NCBI GenBank assembly: GCA_035507155.1 | Contig: DATJOK010000056.1 | Span: forward strand, 1 to 64,000 | DNA: 64,000 bases | Direction: 5' to 3' | DNA from: DASZHJ01 sp035507155 | GTDB lineage: Bacteria; Pseudomonadota; Alphaproteobacteria; ATCC43930; CGMCC-115725 | Shown here: positions 35,567 through 43,897 of the stretch, in pieces | How positions within the stretch are numbered: the stretch's first letter is position 1 | Layout: the number at the start of each line of letters is the position of its first letter | Notes under the pieces: model-generated | Databases searched by the model: none | The model's input: the letters and a program-made list of their open reading frames with translations, nothing else | Told to the model about the DNA's origin: nothing | Position numbers and translations under genes: made by a program

Positions 35567-36525
35567 ACCGAGAGCTCGTTCGGGATCTCGCGGGTGAGCG
35601 CCTCCAGGCATGCCATGCGCACGGCGACGCCCATCTCCACCTGCTGGCGGATCACGCTGCGGTCGATGTCGTCGGCGACCTCGCTGTCGATCTCGACGCC
35701 GCGGTTCATCGGGCCCGGATGCATGATGAGAGCATCGGGCTTGGCGGCGGCGAGCTTCTTGGCGTCGAGGCCGAAGAAGTGGAAGTACTCGCGGGTAGAC
35801 GGCACGAAGCTCCCATGCATGCGCTCGGTCTGCAGCCGCAGCATCATCACGATGTCGACGCCTTTGAGGCCCGCCGCCATGTCGTGGAACACCTCGACTC
35901 CCATGCGGTCGATCGCCGATGGCAGCAGGGTGCGCGGCGCTACGACGCGCACGCGGGCGCCCATGGTGTTGAGGAGGTGGATGTTCGAGCGGGCGACGCG
36001 GCTGTGCAGGATGTCGCCGCAGATCGCCACCACCAGACCCTGCAGGCGGCCCTTGCGGCGGCGGATGGTGAGCGCATCGAGGAGCGCCTGGGTCGGATGC
36101 TCGTGGGCGCCATCGCCGGCGTTGATGACGGCGCAGTTGACCTTCTGCGCCAGCAGGTGAACGGCGCCTGATTCCGAATGCCGCACCACCAGCACGTCCG
36201 GGTGCATGGCGTTCAGCGTCATCGCGGTGTCGATCAGCGTCTCGCCCTTCTTGATCGAGCTTCCCGCCACCGACATGTTGATGACGTCGCCGCCCAGCCG
36301 CTTGCCCGCCACCTCGAAGGAGGTGCGCGTCCGCGTCGAGTTCTCGAAGAAGAGATTGATGATGGTGCGGCCGCGCAGCAGCGAGCGCTTCTTGTCCGCC
36401 TGCCGGTTCTGCTCGACATAGGTCTCGGCCTTGTCGAGCAGCAGCGTGATGTCGTCGGGTGAAAGTCCCTCTATCCCCAGAATGTGCCGGTGGGGATAGG
36501 CGGGAGAAGACAGGATGCCAGTCAT
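35563..36525 (-). CDS. pyrB: Aspartate carbamoyltransferase catalytic chain
   Basis: PyrB joins carbamoyl phosphate and aspartate in pyrimidine synthesis, in the cytoplasm. The 320-residue protein has the carbamoyl-phosphate site STRTR at residues 63-67 in FFENSTRTRTSFE, the SSIKKGE loop, HPTQALLD and the final HPGPMNRG. The ATG at 36525 begins just before the usual N-terminus; the earlier start at 36564 is weaker. pyrX overlaps its stop by 4 bp. No attenuator could be seen in the 79-bp gap to the upstream CoA-transferase gene. Confidence 0.97.
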   Translation of the reverse strand: MTGILSSPAYPHRHILGIEGLSPDDITLLLDKAETYVEQNRQADKKRSLLRGRTIINLFFENSTRTRTSFEVAGKRLGGDVINMSVAGSSIKKGETLIDTAMTLNAMHPDVLVVRHSESGAVHLLAQKVNCAVINAGDGAHEHPTQALLDALTIRRRKGRLQGLVVAICGDILHSRVARSNIHLLNTMGARVRVVAPRTLLPSAIDRMGVEVFHDMAAGLKGVDIVMMLRLQTERMHGSFVPSTREYFHFFGLDAKKLAAAKPDALIMHPGPMNRGVEIDSEVADDIDRSVIRQQVEMGVAVRMACLEALTREIPNELSV

Positions 36526-36604
36526 TAAAGCCGGGACTATAGGGATGCCGGTCCCGCCCTGCAAGGAAAGCGGCGACTCGATTTTTCGCGATGGAAAACC
36601 GCTG

Positions 36605-37822
36605 TCAGATCACCCCGCGCTCGCGCAATCCTGCGATCTCCGCGGCCGAGAATCCAAGCCGCTCGCCGAGGATCTCGGCGCTGTGCTCGCCCAGCATCGG
36701 CGGCGCGCGATGGTATTCGACCGGCGTCTCCGAGAGCTTGATCGGGTTGGCGATGAGCCGTGTCGGCTCGCCGCTGGCGGCGGGATGCGGCATCGCCACC
36801 GTCATCTGGCGGGCGATCACCTGGGGGTCGGCGAAGACCTCGTCGAGGCGGTTGATCGGGCCACAGGGCACGCCCTGCTTCTCCAGGCCCTCGATCCAAT
36901 AGGCCGAGGGTTGCCGGGCGATGAGCGCGGCCACCTGCGGCACCAGTTCGGCGCGGTTGCGGATGCGGTTCGAATTGCTGGCGAAGCGCGGATCGTCGGC
37001 GAGCGCCGGCGCACCGGCGAAGGCGCAGAACTTGCGGAACTGCCCGTCGTTGCCGATTGCCAGCACGATGTGGCCGTCGGCGGTGGGAAAGACCTGATAG
37101 GGCACGACGGTGGCGTGCGCGTTGCCGAGCCGCTCCGGCAGCTTCCCCGAGGTGAGGTAGCTCTGGCCGAGATTGGCGAGCCAGGCGACCTGGACGTCGA
37201 GGAGCGCCATGTCGATGTGCTGACCCCGGCCGGTCATATCGCGATGGCGGAGCGCCGCCAGGATGGCCGTCGAGCTGTAGACGCCGGTCATGAGATCGGC
37301 GATGGCGACCGCCACCTTCATCGGCTCGCCCTTGGGCTCGCCGGTCAGGCTCATGATCCCGCCCATGGCCTGGATCAGATAGTCGTAACCGGCGCGTGGC
37401 GCGTAGGGGCCGGTCTGGCCGAAGCCGGTGATCGAGCAATAGATGAGGCGGGGGAATTCTTCGCGCAGGTCCTGATAGCCGAGGCTGTGGCGGGCAAGGG
37501 TGCCGAGCTTGTAGTTCTCGATCAGCACGTCGGACTCGGCGAGGAGCCGGCGCGCGATCTGCTGCCCCTCGGGCTTGGTGAAGTCGAGGCTGAGCGAGCG
37601 CTTGGCGCGGTTGGCGGAGAGATAATAGGCGCTCTCCGTCGTGTCCCGCCCGGCCTTGTCCTTGAGATAGGGCGGACCCCATTTGCGGGTGTCGTCGCCT
37701 TCGCCGGGGCGCTCGAGCTTGATGACGTCGGCACCGAGATCGCCGAGGAGCTGCGCGCAGCTCGGCCCGGCCAGCACCCGGCTCATGTCGAGAACCCTCA
37801 ATCCGCTCAGCGGCCCGGCCAT
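36605..37822 (-). CDS. CaiB/BaiF family (class III) CoA-transferase
   Basis: This 405-residue enzyme belongs to the family III CoA-transferases, which move CoA between carboxylic acids through an aspartyl-CoA intermediate. It starts with the typical LSGLRVLDMSRVLAGP. The catalytic aspartate is in the MALLDVQVAWLAN helix. The substrate pair cannot be told from sequence. It begins 166 bp from the divergent basic-protein gene; the frame extension to 38086 runs into that gene and is rejected. It may read through into pyrB, 79 bp downstream. Confidence 0.92.
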   Translation of the reverse strand: MAGPLSGLRVLDMSRVLAGPSCAQLLGDLGADVIKLERPGEGDDTRKWGPPYLKDKAGRDTTESAYYLSANRAKRSLSLDFTKPEGQQIARRLLAESDVLIENYKLGTLARHSLGYQDLREEFPRLIYCSITGFGQTGPYAPRAGYDYLIQAMGGIMSLTGEPKGEPMKVAVAIADLMTGVYSSTAILAALRHRDMTGRGQHIDMALLDVQVAWLANLGQSYLTSGKLPERLGNAHATVVPYQVFPTADGHIVLAIGNDGQFRKFCAFAGAPALADDPRFASNSNRIRNRAELVPQVAALIARQPSAYWIEGLEKQGVPCGPINRLDEVFADPQVIARQMTVAMPHPAASGEPTRLIANPIKLSETPVEYHRAPPMLGEHSAEILGERLGFSAAEIAGLRERGVI

Positions 37823-37987
37823 CGCGATCCCATGCCCTCTGGTGGCTGCGCGGGTGGTGGGTGCCACAGGGACCGGATCGCAGGCAAGGGCGAAGGCGCC
37901 GCCTCCTGTAATGGCAGCCCCGTTGTCTTCTGCCGGCGATCTCGGCACCATGCCGGCACGGACGGTTGCCACGGCAGGGAGGGGGTC

Positions 37988-38368
37988 ATGGCGCGACGAG
38001 CCAAGGCGAAGGCAAGGAAAGTCCGATCGAAGGCGAAGTCGGCGCGCACGCCGGCACGAAAGAAGAAGCAATCTGCGCGCAAGCAAGCGCCGAAGCCGGT
38101 GAAACGGAAAGCCGGCAAGCCGCCGGGCCCAGCCGAGATCGTGATGGAGGCGGCGGTCAAGGCCGTCGAGACCGTCACGCTGAAGACGCTCGATCTCGCG
38201 AGGGCCGTGCTGCCGGGCGCGCCGATGGCGCTGTTCTCCCTGCTTCCCGGCGAGACCCAGGTCAGCGCCGACGATCCGGTCCGCAAGCGCGCGACGCCGG
38301 AGAGGGGCGCGAAGAAGTCCGCGAGCTCATCGGAGCCGGCCAAGGATCAAAAGCCGCGCCGCACCTAG
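37988..38368 (+). CDS. Small Lys/Ala-rich basic protein
   Basis: This 126-residue protein has a histone-H1-like N-terminus (the first 45 residues are mostly Lys, Arg, Ala and Pro). A helical middle follows (PAEIVMEAAVKAVETVTLKTLDLARAV, residues 48-75), then a charged Ser/Lys tail. A strong GGGAGGGGG ribosome site precedes ATG 37988. No family is recognised; the basic tail suggests nucleic-acid or polymer binding, which is inference only. The frame continues upstream to 36515, but that part is antisense to the CoA-transferase gene and rejected. Confidence 0.65.
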   Translation: MARRAKAKARKVRSKAKSARTPARKKKQSARKQAPKPVKRKAGKPPGPAEIVMEAAVKAVETVTLKTLDLARAVLPGAPMALFSLLPGETQVSADDPVRKRATPERGAKKSASSSEPAKDQKPRRT

Positions 38369-38398
38369 CGGCCTCGGCAGGAGCGAGGGCGGCCAGCG

Positions 38399-39382
38399 AT
38401 GATCAACGAGCTGCCGAAGCTGCTGGAGCGCGATTTCATCCTCGCTTTCTATCTGCCGGCGGTGCTCTTCGTCATCGCCGTCTATTTCGCGCTCGGCCCG
38501 CTGCTGCCGCTGCCGCCGGAAATCCTCGCCGCCTCGGCGGGGAAGTCGGAAGATGCCGTGTCCCTTGCCACTGTGGGCGCGCTGGTGGCGGTATTGATCG
38601 CTTTCGTGCTGATGGTGGCGAACATCAGCCTGATCCGGATTCTGGAAGGCTATCCTCCTTGGCTCAGGAACCTGCCCTGGTTCGGCGACCGGCAGGCGGA
38701 TCGGTTCGCTTTCGTCAGGGGTCGGCTCGGATATCTCGAGGAGAACTGGGACGAGGTTGCTGCCGGCGGCGCCGTGGCGCTGGAGCGGGCGCGCGAGGAG
38801 CGCAATCGCCTGCTGCGGGAAAGCGTCGAGCGGTTCCCCGACGACGAGGACCTGCTGCTGCCAACGGCTCTCGGCAATGTCCTGCGCGCTTTCGAATGCT
38901 ATCCCCGCGTGATGTATGGCCTCGACAGCATTGCCGGCTGGCCGCGCCTGATCGCGGTCATCCCCGAGGCGTTCGGCAAGAGCGTCGGGTCGGCGAAGGC
39001 AGGGGTCGATTTCTGGATCAATACCGCCTATCTGAGCGCGCTCGTGGTTCCGGCGCTCGTCGTGCGCCTGCTGCACGATCACGCCGGCGCGCTCGCCGCT
39101 CCCTGGTCGGGGCTGCCCGCTGCCGCGGCGGCGGAGATGCTGCTGGCGCTCGCGGCGCTGCTGCTGGCCGCGCTCTGCTACCGGCTCGCCGTCACGGCGG
39201 CGATTGATTGGGGCCATACGGTGAAGGCGGCCTTCGATCTCTATCTGCCGGATCTCGCCCGCCAGCTCGGCTACGAGCCGCCGCTCTCCCGCGACGTGTG
39301 GGAGCGGATCTCCAAGAGCTTCGTCTACTGGTATGAGCTGCCGCCGCGGCGGCCGCCGGATCCGCCGGACTGGGCCGGCTAG
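38399..39382 (+). CDS. Uncharacterised multi-pass membrane protein
   Basis: This 327-residue protein has two hydrophobic segments at its N-terminus (about residues 15-37 and 55-82), a soluble charged loop of about 120 residues, and two more near residues 215-270. It ends in a Pro-rich cytoplasmic tail (RRPPDPPDW). No family is recognised. It starts 30 bp after the basic-protein gene and may be co-transcribed. It is convergent with the polysaccharide-export gene and overlaps it by 4 bp at the stops. Confidence 0.75.
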   Translation: MINELPKLLERDFILAFYLPAVLFVIAVYFALGPLLPLPPEILAASAGKSEDAVSLATVGALVAVLIAFVLMVANISLIRILEGYPPWLRNLPWFGDRQADRFAFVRGRLGYLEENWDEVAAGGAVALERAREERNRLLRESVERFPDDEDLLLPTALGNVLRAFECYPRVMYGLDSIAGWPRLIAVIPEAFGKSVGSAKAGVDFWINTAYLSALVVPALVVRLLHDHAGALAAPWSGLPAAAAAEMLLALAALLLAALCYRLAVTAAIDWGHTVKAAFDLYLPDLARQLGYEPPLSRDVWERISKSFVYWYELPPRRPPDPPDWAG

Positions 39383-39942
39383 AAGAAGCGCTCCGGAACC
39401 CGGATGACGTCGCCCGGCAGCACCGCATCGTCCTCTGCCACCCGCTGCTCGCCGGCGGCGGGATCGGAAGCGCGCTTGATCATGATGCGGTCGCGGTTGG
39501 CGCGCGGCGTATAGCCGCCGGCGAGCGCGATGGCGTTGATCACGGTCATGCCGACGATATAAGGGTAGCTCGCCGGGTGGTTTACTTCGCCCAGAATGAA
39601 GAAGGGGCGATAGTTCAGCACCTCGATGTTGACCCGGGGATTGACCAGATAGTCCTTGCCGTAGCGCTGGGTGATGTCCGCCTCAGCCTCGCTGATGGTG
39701 CTGCCGGACACCTTCACGGCGCCGATCAGCGGCAGCGTCACCGCGCCCTGGTCGTTGACGTCGAAGCTGCCCGAGAGATTGGGCTCGCCATAGACGGTGA
39801 CGCGGAGCTTGTCGCCGGTGCCGAGCTTGTAGGCGGGCGGGTTGGGGGCAGCGCGACCGTCGCGCGGGATGAGGGAGACGCCGCCGGCAGCGGCGAGCAC
39901 GCCTACCAGGCGGAAGAGGGATCGGCGTCCAATTTTCGTCAT
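39379..39942 (-). CDS. Polysaccharide export protein (Poly_export/SLBB)
   Basis: This 187-residue protein has an arginine-pair signal region (IGRRSLFRLVGVLAAAGG). The Poly_export domain follows (YKLGTGDKLRVTVYGEPNLSG), then one SLBB-type beta-grasp domain (FFILGEVNHPASYPY). It resembles Wza-like outer-membrane export components, which assemble polysaccharide channels, but it is about half the length of Wza and lacks the C-terminal amphipathic helix. No glycosyltransferase or polymerase genes lie beside it. The 141 bp upstream (39943-40083) include an AT-rich stretch near 40065-40090 that could hold its promoter. Confidence 0.85.
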   Translation of the reverse strand: MTKIGRRSLFRLVGVLAAAGGVSLIPRDGRAAPNPPAYKLGTGDKLRVTVYGEPNLSGSFDVNDQGAVTLPLIGAVKVSGSTISEAEADITQRYGKDYLVNPRVNIEVLNYRPFFILGEVNHPASYPYIVGMTVINAIALAGGYTPRANRDRIMIKRASDPAAGEQRVAEDDAVLPGDVIRVPERFF

Positions 39943-40083
39943 GTCAGCACCTGGCGATCATTCTTGCACTCGCCCGGACCGGCTCGTCACTCGGCCCGAC
40001 CGCCCCCCTTGGCGCGGCATGCTGCCAAGGCCATGCCATGACGGCAAGGAATCAAGCGGGCGGGAACAATACCTATCGAATTA

Positions 40084-40572
40084 TTAATCTCCCGTTTCCA
40101 AGCCGGCCGCCTGATAGCCCAGCCGGTCCAGCAGGCCCTGGAGGATGTAGGCGGCGGCGGTGCGGTCGATGATTTCGCTGCGCCTCCGCCGGGTGAGATC
40201 GGCTTCGATCATGGTGCGCTCGACCGCCGCGGTGGAGAGCCGCTCGTCCCAGAAGGCAAGCGGCAGATCCCGGATCTCCAGCAGATTTCGGGCGAACTGG
40301 CGGACCGACTGGGTGCGGGGGCTGTCGCGGCCGTCGAGGGCGAGGGGCAGGCCCACCACCAGCCCGCCGGCGCAGTGCCGCTCCGCCTCGCCGAAGATCT
40401 CGGCGGCATCCGATTTGAAGCGGCCGCGCCTCAGGGTACGGAGCGGCGTCGCCACCATGAGGCGGGTGTCCGAGAGCGCGAGCCCCACCGTCTTGCTGCC
40501 GACATCGAGCCCCAGCAGCCGCTCGCCCGGCTTCAGAAAACGCTTGAGATCGCTGGGGTTGCAGATCGCCAT
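40084..40572 (-). CDS. ruvX: RuvX/YqgF pre-16S rRNA processing nuclease
   Basis: This 162-residue protein has the RNase H-like fold of the YqgF family. LLGLDVGSKTVGLALSD (residues 19-35) carries the first catalytic aspartate, VVGLPLALDGRDSPRT is present, and DERLST gives the second acidic site. In Escherichia coli YqgF matures the 5' end of 16S rRNA; a Holliday-junction role has also been proposed. The ATG at 40572 leaves a 72-bp gap to the divergent gatC. The longer frame to 40722 overlaps gatC and is rejected. Confidence 0.93.
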   Translation of the reverse strand: MAICNPSDLKRFLKPGERLLGLDVGSKTVGLALSDTRLMVATPLRTLRRGRFKSDAAEIFGEAERHCAGGLVVGLPLALDGRDSPRTQSVRQFARNLLEIRDLPLAFWDERLSTAAVERTMIEADLTRRRRSEIIDRTAAAYILQGLLDRLGYQAAGLETGD

Positions 40573-40644
40573 ATCGGGTGCTAAGGGATCGCCGGAAGAT
40601 GGCGCGCGGCCCGTCGGGCGCGAGCCCCGGGAGACATCTACATC

Positions 40645-40932
40645 ATGGCATTGGACAAGGCCACCGTGGCGCGGATCGCCACCCTGGCGCGGATCAAGGT
40701 GCCCGAGAGCGACCTCGAGCATCTCGCCGGCGAGCTCTCCGGCATCCTCACCTGGATCGAGCAGCTGAACGAGGTCTCGACCGAGGGCGTCGAGCCGATG
40801 GCGAGCGTCGCCGAGATGACGCTCCCCATGCGCGAGGACAAGGTCACCGACGGCGGCCAGCCCGAGAAGATCCTCGCCAACGCGCCGCAGCAGGCGCTGG
40901 GCTTCTTCCTGGTGCCGAAGGTGGTGGAGTGA
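40645..40932 (+). CDS. gatC: Asp/Glu-tRNA amidotransferase subunit C
   Basis: GatC stabilises the GatCAB complex, which amidates misacylated Asp-tRNA(Asn) or Glu-tRNA(Gln) in the cytoplasm. The 95-residue protein starts with VARIATLARIKV and ends with the typical FFLVPKVVE. Length and order (gatC-gatA-gatB) are normal. GGGAGA precedes the ATG. The gatA start overlaps its stop (TGATG). Confidence 0.95.
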   Translation: MALDKATVARIATLARIKVPESDLEHLAGELSGILTWIEQLNEVSTEGVEPMASVAEMTLPMREDKVTDGGQPEKILANAPQQALGFFLVPKVVE

Positions 40933-42416
40933 TGACGGCGCTCACCGATCTGACCATCGCCGAGGCGCGCGCCGGGCTCCGCAAGAAGGAATTCTCCGCC
41001 CGCGACCTCGCCGAGGCGCATATCGCCGCGGTCGAGGAGACGCGTTCCCTCAACGCCTATCTGGTGGAGACGCCGGAGCGCGCCCTGGAGATGGCGAAGC
41101 GCTCCGACGAGAAGCTGGCGCGCGGGCAGGGCGGTGCCCTCGAAGGCATGCCGCTCGCCATCAAGGATCTGTTCTGCACCGAGGGGATCCAGACTACCGC
41201 CGGCTCGCGCATCCTCGGCGGCTTCAAGCCGCCTTATGAGTCGACCGTCACCGCCAAGCTCTGGGCAGCGGGCGCGGTGATGCTGGGCAAGGTGAACATG
41301 GACGAGTTCGCCATGGGCTCCTCCAACACGACCAGCGCCTATGGTGCGGTCGAGAATCCCTGGCGCCGGCGCGGCGACAACCGGCCGCTGGTGCCGGGCG
41401 GCTCTTCAGGCGGCTCGGCGGCGGCGGTGGCGGCGCGGGCGGCGCTCGCTGCCACCGGCACCGACACCGGCGGCTCGATCCGCCAGCCTGCGAGCTTCGC
41501 GGGCATCGTCGGCATCAAGCCGACCTATGGCCGCTGCTCGCGCTGGGGCATCGTCGCCTTCGCGTCGTCGCTGGATCAGGCGGGGCCGATGACGCGCAGC
41601 GTGCGCGACGCCGCCATCATGCTGGGCGCCATGGCCGGGCACGATCCCAAGGATTCGACCTCGGCGCCGCTCCCGGTGCCGGATTTCGAGGCGGCGCTCA
41701 CCGGCGATGTCCGCGGCATGAAGATCGGCATTCCCCGCGAGTACCGCGTCGACGGCATGGCGGCGGAGATCGAGCAGCTCTGGCAGCAGGGGATCGAGTG
41801 GCTGAAGGCGGCGGGCGCCGAGCCCGTCGACATCAGCCTCAAGATGACGAAATACGCGCTCCCTGCCTATTACATCATCGCGCCGGCGGAGGCGTCCTCG
41901 AATCTCGCGCGCTATGACGGCGTGCGGTTCGGCCTGCGCGTGCCCGGCGAGAGCCTGGACCAGATGTACGAGGCGACCCGCGCTGCGGGTTTCGGCGCCG
42001 AGGTGAAGCGCCGCATCCTGATCGGCACCTATGTGCTCTCCGCCGGCTACTACGACGCTTATTATCTGAAGGCGCAGAAGCTCCGCGCCCTCATCGCGCG
42101 GGATTTCGCCGAGGCCTTCAAGACCGTGGACGCGATCCTGGCGCCGACCGCGCCCTCGGCGGCGTTCGCCATCGGCGAGAACAGCGATGATCCCATCGCC
42201 ATGTACCTGAACGACGTCTTCACTGTGCCGGTGAACCTGGCGGGCTTGCCCGGCATTTCGGTTCCCGCAGGACTCTCGGGCGAGGGGCTGCCGCTGGGGC
42301 TGCAGGTGATCGGCCGCGCCTTCGACGAGGCGACAGTGCTGAAAGTCGGCGACGTGATCGAGCGCTCTGCAGGCTTCACCCACAAGCCACAGTTCATGGC
42401 GGGAGGCCGCGCATGA
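40932..42416 (+). CDS. gatA: Asp/Glu-tRNA amidotransferase subunit A
   Basis: GatA is the amidase subunit that releases ammonia from glutamine. The 494 residues contain the amidase-signature triad: Lys78 in PLAIKDLF, the cis-serine Ser158 in PGGSSGGS, and the nucleophile Ser182 in TDTGGSIRQP. The ATG at 40932 shares bases with the gatC stop, and gatB overlaps by 4 bp, so the three subunits are translated in a coupled way. A longer frame from 40578 is a shadow of gatC. Confidence 0.97.
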   Translation: MTALTDLTIAEARAGLRKKEFSARDLAEAHIAAVEETRSLNAYLVETPERALEMAKRSDEKLARGQGGALEGMPLAIKDLFCTEGIQTTAGSRILGGFKPPYESTVTAKLWAAGAVMLGKVNMDEFAMGSSNTTSAYGAVENPWRRRGDNRPLVPGGSSGGSAAAVAARAALAATGTDTGGSIRQPASFAGIVGIKPTYGRCSRWGIVAFASSLDQAGPMTRSVRDAAIMLGAMAGHDPKDSTSAPLPVPDFEAALTGDVRGMKIGIPREYRVDGMAAEIEQLWQQGIEWLKAAGAEPVDISLKMTKYALPAYYIIAPAEASSNLARYDGVRFGLRVPGESLDQMYEATRAAGFGAEVKRRILIGTYVLSAGYYDAYYLKAQKLRALIARDFAEAFKTVDAILAPTAPSAAFAIGENSDDPIAMYLNDVFTVPVNLAGLPGISVPAGLSGEGLPLGLQVIGRAFDEATVLKVGDVIERSAGFTHKPQFMAGGRA

Positions 42417-43897
42417 GTCTGATCGAAGGACGCACCGGATCCTGGGAGGTCATCATCGGCCTCGAGGTCCATGCCCAGGTGGTCTCCAAGGCGAAGCTGT
42501 TCTCCGGTGCCGCCACCGCCTTCGGCGCCGAGCCCAACACCCAGGTCTCGACCATCGACGCCGCCTTCCCCGGCATGCTGCCGGTGATCAATCGTGTCTG
42601 CGTCGAGCAGGCGGTGCGCACCGGCCTCGGCCTCAAGGCGGAGATCAACCTGGTCTCGGTCTTCGACCGGAAGAACTATTTCTACGCCGATCTGCCGGCG
42701 GGCTATCAGATCTCCCAGTACACCCGGCCGGTCGTCGGCAAGGGCGAGATCATCCTCGACATGGCGGACGGATCGACCCGGACGGTCGGCATCACGCGCC
42801 TTCACCTGGAGCAGGATGCCGGCAAGAGCCTGCACGACCAGCACGCCGAATACACCTACGTCGATCTCAATCGCGCCGGCATCGCGCTGATGGAGATCGT
42901 CTCCGAGCCCGATTTGCGCACGGCGGAGGAGGCCGGCGCCTATCTCAAGAAGCTGCGCTCGATCCTGCGCTATCTCGGCACCTGCGACGGCAACATGGAG
43001 GAAGGCTCCATGCGCTGCGACTGCAACGTCTCGGTGCGGAAACCCGGCGCGCCGCTCGGCACGCGCTGCGAGATCAAGAACGTGAACTCGATCCGCTACG
43101 TCATGCAGGCGATCGAGCACGAGGCGCGGCGCCAGATCGAGATCATCGAGGACGGCGGCAAGATCGACCAGGAGACGCGGCTCTTCGACGCCAACAAGGG
43201 TATCACGCGCCCGATGCGCTCGAAGGAGCACGCCCACGACTACCGCTACTTCCCCGATCCCGATCTCTTGCCATTGGTGTTGGAGAAGGGCTGGGTGGAT
43301 GGCATCCGCAAGGGCCTGCCGGAGCTGCCGGACGCCAAGAAGGCGCGGTTCGAGAGCGAGCTCGGGCTCTCCGCCTATAACGCCGGCGTGCTGGTGGCGG
43401 AGAAGGAATCTGCCGACCTTTACGAGCGCGTGCTGGCGGCGGTGGCAAAGGCCGCGCCCGGCCAGCCCAAGGGCAAGCTCGCCGTCGACGTCGCCAACCT
43501 TGTGATGGGCGACTATTTCGCTGCGCTCAACGCCTCGGGCAAGCCGATCGCCGACTTTCAGGTGACGCCGGCAATGCTGGCGGAGCTGCTGGCGCTGCAG
43601 TACGACAACACCATTTCCGGCCGCCTCGCCAAGGACGTCTTTGCGGCGATGGTGGAGACCGGCAAGAGCCCGGCGGCGCTGGTGGAGGAGCGGGGCCTGA
43701 AGCAGGTGACCGACACCGGCGCCATCGACGCGTCGATCGATGCCGTCCTTAGGGGGAACGCCGACAAGGTCGCGGAGTATCGCTCCGGCAAGGACAAGCT
43801 CTTCGGCTTCTTCGTCGGCCAGGTGATGAAGGCGACCCAGGGCAAGGCGAACCCCGCCCTCGTCAACGAGCGGCTGAAGCAGAAGCTCGCCGGCTAG
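42413..43897 (+). CDS. gatB: Asp/Glu-tRNA amidotransferase subunit B
   Basis: GatB activates the misacylated tRNA with ATP and amidates it. The 494-residue protein has the characteristic N-terminus WEVIIGLEVHAQ, a KNYFYADLPAGYQISQY segment, and EGSMRCDCNVSVR. The tail domain (YqeY-like) lies at about 340-490. The stop overlaps the convergent GDP-mannose gene by 3 bp. The presence of GatCAB usually means that AsnRS or GlnRS is missing, which cannot be checked here. Confidence 0.97.
   Translation: MSLIEGRTGSWEVIIGLEVHAQVVSKAKLFSGAATAFGAEPNTQVSTIDAAFPGMLPVINRVCVEQAVRTGLGLKAEINLVSVFDRKNYFYADLPAGYQISQYTRPVVGKGEIILDMADGSTRTVGITRLHLEQDAGKSLHDQHAEYTYVDLNRAGIALMEIVSEPDLRTAEEAGAYLKKLRSILRYLGTCDGNMEEGSMRCDCNVSVRKPGAPLGTRCEIKNVNSIRYVMQAIEHEARRQIEIIEDGGKIDQETRLFDANKGITRPMRSKEHAHDYRYFPDPDLLPLVLEKGWVDGIRKGLPELPDAKKARFESELGLSAYNAGVLVAEKESADLYERVLAAVAKAAPGQPKGKLAVDVANLVMGDYFAALNASGKPIADFQVTPAMLAELLALQYDNTISGRLAKDVFAAMVETGKSPAALVEERGLKQVTDTGAIDASIDAVLRGNADKVAEYRSGKDKLFGFFVGQVMKATQGKANPALVNERLKQKLAG

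Noticed and set aside
36515..37987. Plus-strand frame upstream of the basic-protein gene
   Set aside because: It is antisense to the CoA-transferase gene; the ribosome site and composition place the real start at 37988.
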